A model generated the notes under the pieces. That model saw only the letters and a list, made by a program, of their open reading frames with translations, was not told the DNA's origin and searched no databases. A stretch of 64,000 nt of DNA from Arcuatula senhousia (lineage: Eukaryota; Mollusca; Bivalvia; Mytilida; Mytilidae): assembly GCA_963971305.1 (NCBI GenBank), contig OZ020308.1, positions 29,045,275 through 29,109,274 on the forward strand. The letters run 5' to 3'. Positions within the stretch are counted from its first letter, which is position 1. Every line of letters begins with the position of its first letter. Both the position numbers and the translations under genes were made by a program. This document shows, one piece after another, positions 57,789 to 64,000 of the stretch.

Positions 57789-60700
57789 CAGCAGTTCTTC
57801 AGACAAATCTTCTAGCAGCTCAAGGTAACATAACAGCTTACCCTTTCGGAGCACTCGAGTTCACATTCGTTTCGATGGTATTTTCTAAGATTAAAAAAAA
57901 AAACACCTTTCATTTTGATTTTCAATATTTTACGGAATTTTTACACTATTTAAAACGAACCAAAATGGAAAAAGCGATTTCCGATTTAAACGCAACATTC
58001 AAATAAAGTTCGCGATTCTGATTGCGGTTAAGTTGTTTTGAGTGTATTTTTTGTTATGTTGTGGGTTTCGTTTAGTTTTATCTGTCTTGTCTTTTATGTC
58101 TGCTGATTTTGGCTTTGTCTTTTCAGACTTGCGTTATTCGAATGCCCCCATTAGTACTCATTGGCTTCTCTATAAGCGAATGTGTTATTTACGGACAATT
58201 ATCAAGAATTTTTATGTAACATACAGTAACTATATATTAACTTGGTAACAAAGCATTAGCAGAAAATTTTCCAGGCATATAACAGTCAGTAACTAGCAAC
58301 TTTGCAGCTTAGCAATATAGAAGATAAAGTTTAGACATCGACAAGTGTGTTGCAACAAGCAGGAACCTAATCACTTTATTCACTTCTTGATAATGAGACA
58401 CGGCGCACATGGGTCATATCAAAACATCAGTTGAGAGCAGATGTGTTTTTTTTCGAAGAGGGGAGTATGTAGTTTTACCATTGTCCGTCTGTTCGTTCTT
58501 CCGTACGTCCGTAACACAATTTCTGTCACAGTTTTCTAAGCAACAATTAACATGAGGCTTGTTAGATTTAAGTCTGAAATCTATTGTAATATTAGGCAAG
58601 ACATCTTACAGAATATACTGGCTGCATTTACTAACCGACAATTGTCTAAAACATATGGTGTTATACATTAAAATCCAATACTTCATAGAAAAAATACAAA
58701 AATATTTTTTTTATCATTTCAAGCTCATCTGATGAAAGTAGCTACCTATCTGATGGATCAAAAATACAGAAACCAAGGTATGTACATTGTGTATTAAATA
58801 AAGGAAACAACAAAACATCCGAACTGGAATGATTAATCTCATATATCCAAGAAGAAAATACAAATCAAGCCAAAGACATAATAGAGAAATTGAAGAACGC
58901 AATGGTCCTGATATGGTACAGCTACATGCATAGGCATTTAGATAATGGGGGGTAATCTGGCTTGGTAAAGGCATTTCAAAAGAAATGGTGGGTTGAACCT
59001 GGTTTTATGGTGCCAAATACCGGACTATATATGGTGGTCACTTCTTCTAACTTCGTAACGTTACTACTAAATTTTCTGTTGCTCGATGAACGGGACGTTT
59101 TATTTTTTTACAATTTCAACATCTAGGTTATCATCTTTTCATTCTTCTTTACAGCTAGAAAAACTGTGAGCAGCTGCTCACAAATAAATACCCCTTCACC
59201 CAAAACCATTTAGATCAAATTTTGAAATAAGTGGTGCACATTTAAATTATGTCACAAAGATTGCGTGAAAATGTTATGAAAATTCATCGAGGAGCTAAGG
59301 AGGAGTTGCGGATTAGAGATGGGTCCCTTTTGTCGTCTAATGGCTAAGTCCAAGTTTTGCTGCGTTACACCCCAAAAGTCAAATTTATCAACATTTAAAA
59401 TAGGAGGTGCATATTTACATTTTATCACAAAGATTATGTTGACTTTTCATGTAAATTCATTGAAGGGTTTGGAAGAGTTACGGATAAAAGATGGGTACCC
59501 TTTTTCGTCCAATGACGATGCCCATGTTTTCTATGAGAACCCCCCCCCCCCAATCTTTCAGATCATATTTTAAGATAGAGCGTGCACATCTACATGATTT
59601 CACTAAGGTTATGGGAAAGTTCATGAAAATCCATTGAGGGGTTTAGGATCAGGTGATAAGAGATGGGTCCTCTTAGGTTTAACGGACGGACGGACACCCG
59701 TATTATCACTATGAACCCCAACTTTTTTAGCAGTGGATAATGATTCAAAAAGGAAAGTTACATTATCTTAGGATTACGTAAAGCATATGAATTAATTACC
59801 CGTATGGGTCCCAGGTGGCCAAAAGGCCAACAACAACGCTAAGCATGTCGGTATAGGTCCACTTGAGAGCACAAAGAATCTGATCATGACGTAGAGTCAA
59901 GCTGCTTTGCTCGCAAAGCAACTGGGATATGTGCCTCAGGTGTCCTCTTGCATGATGCTTGGGTCTTCAGGCTATTATACAGAAAACCCGACCGTAATCC
60001 GTAGTGGTGAACAGGGAAAAATATCACATTCCTCGCACGTAAAAGAACAATGCTACTAGTCTCGGTTAGAGGAGGAATAATAAGTTCCAATGTAGTACGC
60101 TAAATTGCCCGATCGAACTACCCATTTTTCCACTGGCAGTTAAAGCGCATTTCTCTGATTGGCCTTGTGTCCCCATTCTTCCTTATCATCATCATTTCAT
60201 GTTCATTTTATCACCCTTTAATTCATGATCATTTTCTTGATATAGCCGAATTTATTCTACTTGGGCTTAAACAATCACTAAATATTTTTGCCCCAGATTA
60301 TTGATGCTTCAATGTCGATCCCCCTTTTTTTCTTGTCCGCTCATTGAAGGTCTGACGGTCACGTCAGAGATAATATGAGCGAACAAGCAAAAAAGGGGGA
60401 GCGACATTGAAGGTCTGTATCTCAATCAGACTGCCATTTTTTTCTATGATGGTTACTTTCCATTTATGCTTCAAATTGTGTAAAAGGAGTGCATTATTTG
60501 AAAGATAAATTTGTAAAATACAGAATAATATTGCAAAAATAAAAGTTTGCATTTTGGTAATAAAAAAAAAAAATAAAAAAAAAATACCGGCACTTGCTTA
60601 CCGCGTAACAATGACTAAAACAGCTTCTACATGCATTCTAAACCTGGCAACATTCTCTCAGATAATTAAAAATGTCTATGATATCTTATTATAGGAAGTT

Positions 60701-60917
60701 TAAACACAAAAAGAAATCAAAAGAAAAGAGCAAGCATAAAGATAAGGGCCGTAAAGACAAAGAAAGGGAAAAGAAGAAAGATAAGAAAAAACACAAGAAT
60801 AAAGAGAAAGATGGAAAAGAAAAGAAGAAAAATAAAGAAAAGAAAAAAGAAAAAGATGAAAAGAAAAACAAAGATAAGGAAAAGAGTGACGAAGAGTCAG
60901 ACAGTTGTGAAGATTAG
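55877..60917 (+). CDS. Five-exon gene for an unrecognised 324-aa protein with Ser-run and Lys-rich tail
   Basis: Exons 55,877-56,415, 57,246-57,299, 57,720-57,824, 58,724-58,777 and 60,695-60,917. Every junction is GT/AG and all introns are phase 2, and the joined frame of 975 bases stays open to TAG. Residues 1-180 form an acidic/basic globular-looking domain (MGSVKFRLAQLYDQCEC, FNEMVVIGCVEEDLI, AEIYAITLVQRLVMHYTY) that I cannot place in a family. Exon 2 is Ser/Arg-rich (YRSGSRSSRKW). Exon 3 holds 17 serines in a row, mostly AGC. Exon 4 is Ser/Asp-rich. Exon 5 is almost all Lys, Glu and Asp, ending ESDSCED. The charged tail suggests a nuclear or RNA-associated role, which is inference. A TTTTTCCTTCAG acceptor lies just before the ATG (55,869), so a 5' non-coding exon is possible. 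Confidence 0.75.
58042..58190 (+). mobile_element. 3'-end fragment of the dispersed retroelement in an intron
   Basis: TGTCTGCTGATTTTGGCTTT, GTCTTTTCAGACTTGCGTTA, TTCGAATGCCCCCATTAG and ATTGGCTTCTC are the + strand version of the family end. It lies in intron 3 of the five-exon gene. Too short to contain coding sequence. Confidence 0.6.
58795..59040 (+). repeat. Dispersed repeat fragment in intron 4
   Basis: 'CAATGGTCCTGATATGGTAC' and 'GAATGATTAATCTCAT' are shared with 17,030-17,120. The ending 'GGTGGGTTGAACCTGGTTTT' is one I associate with a common mussel repeat. Class unknown. Confidence 0.5.
59155..59745 (+). repeat. Dispersed repeat, three diverged internal units
   Basis: Three units of about 190 bp share 'GTGCACATTTAAATT/GTGCATATTTACATT', 'TCACAAAGATT', 'GAAAATTCATCGAGG/GTAAATTCATTGAAGG' and 'AGAGATGGGTCC'. 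The block ends GACGGACGGACACCCG, the same kind of tail as 29,340-30,015. It lies in intron 4 of the five-exon gene. Confidence 0.7.
59790..60240. repeat. Possible dispersed element related to 52.3-52.6 kb
   Basis: A G/C-richer block beginning near GGGTCCCAGGTGGCC. It ends 'CCTTATCATCATCATTTCAT' + 'GTTCATTTTATCACCC', which resembles the end of the block at 52,595-52,640. It contains the small palindrome CTGCTTTGCTCGCAAAGCA. Low certainty. Confidence 0.35.
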
Positions 60918-62134
60918 GTTGATGAAATATATTTCAAAAACTTTATGTAGAAAGTATAATAGTAGCCTCAATTTACTGATATCGTCCATGGAAAAATACA
61001 TACCTAATTTTAATAGTTATTCACATCATATTAAAAATTTGTAATATTTTAATCAGTAAAAATTATATAATGACGCATTTCAATCTGTGGTAGAGATAGG
61101 CTTTACTAATAAATTTAATTTGTGCATAAACATGCATCTCCAAGTTTCCAAGTATTTTGAATTTATAGCTTTTATGACCTTGAACATTTATAATGCATTT
61201 GTCTCTGATAATACAAGCAAATAATACATGGAAAAACTCGTATACCATTAATACTACATAGTAAATCAAAAATAAAAAGCAAAAAGGAGGAAAGTTTTGT
61301 ATTGCATTTTTCCGTTTTCTGTTTCCAGAATCTAAATTATATCCGTCCATGTTCCTCAGTATACATATTTTGTTAGATATTTTTAGATATATTTATTATG
61401 TTCTAAATAAAATATTATAGATTTTATTCTTGTTTTTATCTATTTGGTAGTTTTGTCCTTGATTATTTGAATATGCTTATCTCAATGGGCAATTCAAGTG
61501 CAAAAGAACTATATGTGATCATGTTTATGTAACACGTAGAAATTTGAACTGACAAAATTAGGTTATAACGTAGCTGCGGTGACCTACATTGTACAACGCA
61601 GCATCAAATTTCATTGAAGGTTGTTTTTTTTTATATATAAAAAGAATTCAACACCTACATACTTGTACAGTATTACAGTACCGACATATACAGTATATGC
61701 AATATCATAAAGTAAAATGGGCCACCGGGTTTTAAAATGGCGTATTTCGGGTGGTAGGCGGGACTGGGGAATCATAAGTTTTCTAGGCTACTATCTACCC
61801 TCCTATACATCAGAATAGGGTCCCATAACAATTAAAAATCATTTAATCTGACTCAAATTTAAATTTTTGTACCAATGGTTGATATTGAGAGAAAAAAAAC
61901 ACGGTAACCACAGAGTGTATGAAACGTATTTTCTTTATTACCTTGCTCTAAAAATCGTGGCCAAAAATTTTTGCGGTCAAACCCTTTCCTTATTGAAATC
62001 AACAACTATTTTAGACAAAAAGTCGGTATAAATCTGCTCCTTACTAATGACATATTAACAGAGCGAACTGTGTTGAAATGTCTGCGAAATCATCTCTTCG
62101 AATAAAAGCTGACCTTTCTATCACACTTTCCTAA
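60918..62134. other. 3' flank of the five-exon gene, no further gene seen
   Basis: AT-rich. A possible poly(A) signal AATAAA is at 61,406-61,411. I see no supported reading frame or named repeat. Confidence 0.45.
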
Positions 62135-62615
62135 GAAGCAGAGGTACCAATGGGGCACCCGAACATCAAAAGTCCGAAAGGGCAGAGACAAAACCAGCAA
62201 ACACCAACAAGCACGGGACAAAAACAGACAACATGCAAACATGGAAAAACAAAATAACTGAACACCAATCAATAACGCAAACTCCAGTCGAAACAAAAGT
62301 GAACTCAGGTGCTCCGGAAGAGTAAGCAGTTCCTGCTTGCTATAACACACCCGTCGCGTTGCCAATAGTCCATTCAGCATGTCAAATCCGGTAAAGGAAG
62401 AAAAAACAAAACCCTATGACAAACCAAAATCTGCACTCATCTGAGAGATTGAAATCCCATATTTGTATTTAAGTGCATGATGTCTTCCGTAAAATTTCTT
62501 GAGTGAAGACATCAACCGAGGAGCAACATAAACCTGTGTGAGCATTTTTTGCGTCAGACGTGTCGCTCTGCTAAGGAAATCGATGTAAGTCCCGCACGCT
62601 CTCTGGAGTAACAAA
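62135..62615 (-). mobile_element. Longest copy of the dispersed retroelement 3' end
   Basis: On the - strand, 62,614-62,414 encodes a peptide with FLSRATRLTQKMLTQVYVAP and SSLKKFYGRHH, the C-terminus of a reverse-transcriptase frame. The 3' untranslated part runs through AGTCCGGTAAAGG-type blocks, GAACTCAGGTGCTCCGGAAG, ACCAACAAGCACGGGAC and AAAAGTCCGAAAGGGCAG, and ends near GAAGCAGAGGTACCAATGGG at about 62,132-62,152. It is 5'-truncated. All other copies in the window align to parts of this one. Confidence 0.75.
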
Positions 62616-62964
62616 TCAATTGAGAAACGTTAACTCCATAAGCTGGAGTGGACGGAATGTTGCTACACAAGAAGGGAAAGTTGACGATTGGAAAGTTGAA
62701 GTATCACGTTTGTCATAGAGCCTTGTTGAAAGTCTTTCTTGAGAGTAAATTTCGAGATGTAGATCTAAATATGAAGCAGACTTCCTAGAATCCTTTGTGT
62801 CCTTTATCTCAAGCTCCTGGGGATATACATAATCACATAATCACAACTTTGAAAATCTTGTACACAACATGTGTTTTTCTGACACTTCAAAACACAAGGA
62901 GACATTCATTTGACCTCGATTGATAAAAATGATTACAATACACATTAGAAGAGCTTTTATATGT

Positions 62965-63125
62965 TTATTCGTTTCCACTAGTTGGAGATATAGTTATTTC
63001 AGTATCTTTTCTCGATTTTCGTGAAATAATTCTCGAAATGATATGAGTAACTGCAGCAAACATGTATGATCCACCACTTAAATAAAAGGACGCATTGTAG
63101 TTGTTTGTTGCCTCAAACACCAAAC
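62965..63125 (-). CDS. Last exon of a monocarboxylate-transporter-like (SLC16, MFS) gene
   Basis: On the - strand a T-rich tract and TTTATTTAG acceptor precede (G)LVFEATNNYNASFYLSGGSYMFAAVTHII, then a basic end RIISRKSRKDTEITISPTSGNE and TAA at 62,965-62,967. The pattern 'GxxF(E/D)xTxxYxxSFYxxGG' followed by a hydrophobic helix and a basic cytoplasmic tail is that of the last two transmembrane helices of SLC16 proteins, which move monocarboxylates or related solutes across membranes. Only this exon is in the window; earlier exons should lie past 64,000. The acceptor phase (the Gly codon is split) fits. The call rests on about 50 residues. Confidence 0.65.
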
Positions 63126-63711
63126 CTAAATAAAAAAAAAAAAACAAAAGAAGATAATGAGATGTGAAATAAGCGTACGCCACACAACCTACAATATAAA
63201 CGACAATTTAAAAACTCCACAATGGAAAACAGCCAATATCCCTCAATGAGACCAGTGGTCGCTGCTCGCTGTTATTCAATTGGCCCTGGATTGAACATAA
63301 ACTGCATCAGATTCAAGCCCAATCCTAAAGTGCCATGGAATACCCCTTTCTTGACAAAAAAAACAAAAAAAAAAAAACAAAAACAAAACAAAACAAAAAA
63401 ACTATTAACATAAATTCGACAAAATACAAACATAAGCTTTGATAAAGGTTCCTGGCTAAGGACACATTTTAGTGTATGATTTTCCATTGATAATACTTAA
63501 ATCTGGATCTAAAAATGGGAATCTATCACTGGTTAGGTTAGATTTATTCAAAGTTAATTCCTTGGGATATCTTTTCGTAAAAAAATTCGATCACAAGTTA
63601 ACAAGAAATGGATATAAGTATCAAATGAAGGAAATAATAAAATTTTCAAACTGGGACAATCAATCAGATATGCTCAAGAACAAAAGATAAAACAAAGCAA
63701 AGACTTATCGG
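63126..63711. other. Intron or flank, nothing recognised
   Basis: Presumably intron of the transporter gene. It contains an A-rich microsatellite (63,355-63,402). The small open frames have no recognisable product. Confidence 0.45.
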
Positions 63712-64000
63712 AAACAAGAGGCCCCCAGCAGCCTGAATCGCTCTCAACCCAATGAAGACTTTTGTATAGCTAAATGAGATAAATGTTTAAGCAAAAAAAA
63801 GTTTTTCTCTATCTTAATAGTTTTCATTCTAAATAAGCAAAAAAAGACCCCACTATTATTCAACTTTTAATTGGCTGTAACCCCTATAAGGGGTTATCTG
63901 ACAACTTCGACCTCCTGGAGACTTTTGTAGAGCTAAGTGAGCTGAATATTTAAGCAAGCAACAGCTTTTCTCTATCTGCAATAGTTTTCATTCTATAGGC
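63712..64000 (-). repeat. Reverse-strand copy of the 20-kb dispersed repeat, cut by window end
   Basis: 'GAAACAAGAGGCCCCCAGCA' is the complement of the CCTCTTGTTTC end at 21,300. It is followed by TTGTATAGCTAAATGAGATA, AACCCCTATAAGGGGTTATC, TGACAACTTCGACC and AACAGCTTTTCTCTATCTGC, complements of the tandem-unit motifs. Confidence 0.8.

Noticed and set aside
60689..60871. Phe/Ser-rich frame opposite the Lys-rich exon
   Set aside because: It is the antisense shadow of an A/G-rich coding exon.

Overview
The window looks like nuclear DNA of a bivalve, most probably a marine mussel (Mytilidae). The reasons are an AT-rich, intron-bearing, repeat-dense sequence, a tandem cluster of secreted C1q-domain genes (a family hugely expanded in mussels), and dispersed repeats that I associate with mussel genomes (the 'GCGCCTCTGATGAGTCTT' family and the 'CTGGACCGAAGGTCCAG' family). 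The species assignment is inference.

Bases 1-17,850 hold no supported gene. They form one very large imperfect palindrome. Unique-sequence arms (about 1-3,790 and 14,691-17,848) are reverse complements of each other. They enclose a satellite with a unit of about 39 bp containing two telomere-like TAACCC motifs. The satellite reads TAACCC on the + strand up to about 10,690 and TTAGGG after that. Several transposons and retroelement fragments have landed in it, and two leave clean empty-site evidence.

Bases 17,850-24,860 are intergenic: a bivalve-type dispersed repeat, a short duplicated segment, and a minisatellite whose core is a 16-bp palindrome.

Bases 24,859-51,726 carry five C1q-domain loci, all on the - strand and all with the same two-exon plan (signal-peptide exon, phase-1 intron, C1q exon). 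The first (24,859-26,274) and last (49,866-51,726) are intact. The three between them are broken. Between the second and third lies a Ty3/gypsy retrotransposon (31,757-40,154) with identical 182-bp LTRs and a 5-bp target duplication. Nested in its 3' end is a hAT-type transposon (32,173-35,926) with an intact 801-residue transposase. Two long foldback sequences follow at 40.5-40.9 kb.

Bases 51,727-64,000 contain repeats, a 5'-truncated LINE fragment, and a five-exon gene (55,877-60,917, + strand) that I assembled from consistent splice sites. It encodes a protein of about 324 residues that I do not recognise, with a poly-serine stretch and a lysine-rich tail. Near the end is the last exon of a monocarboxylate-transporter-like gene (62,965-63,125, - strand), whose other exons should lie beyond the window. 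No tRNA or rRNA gene was found.
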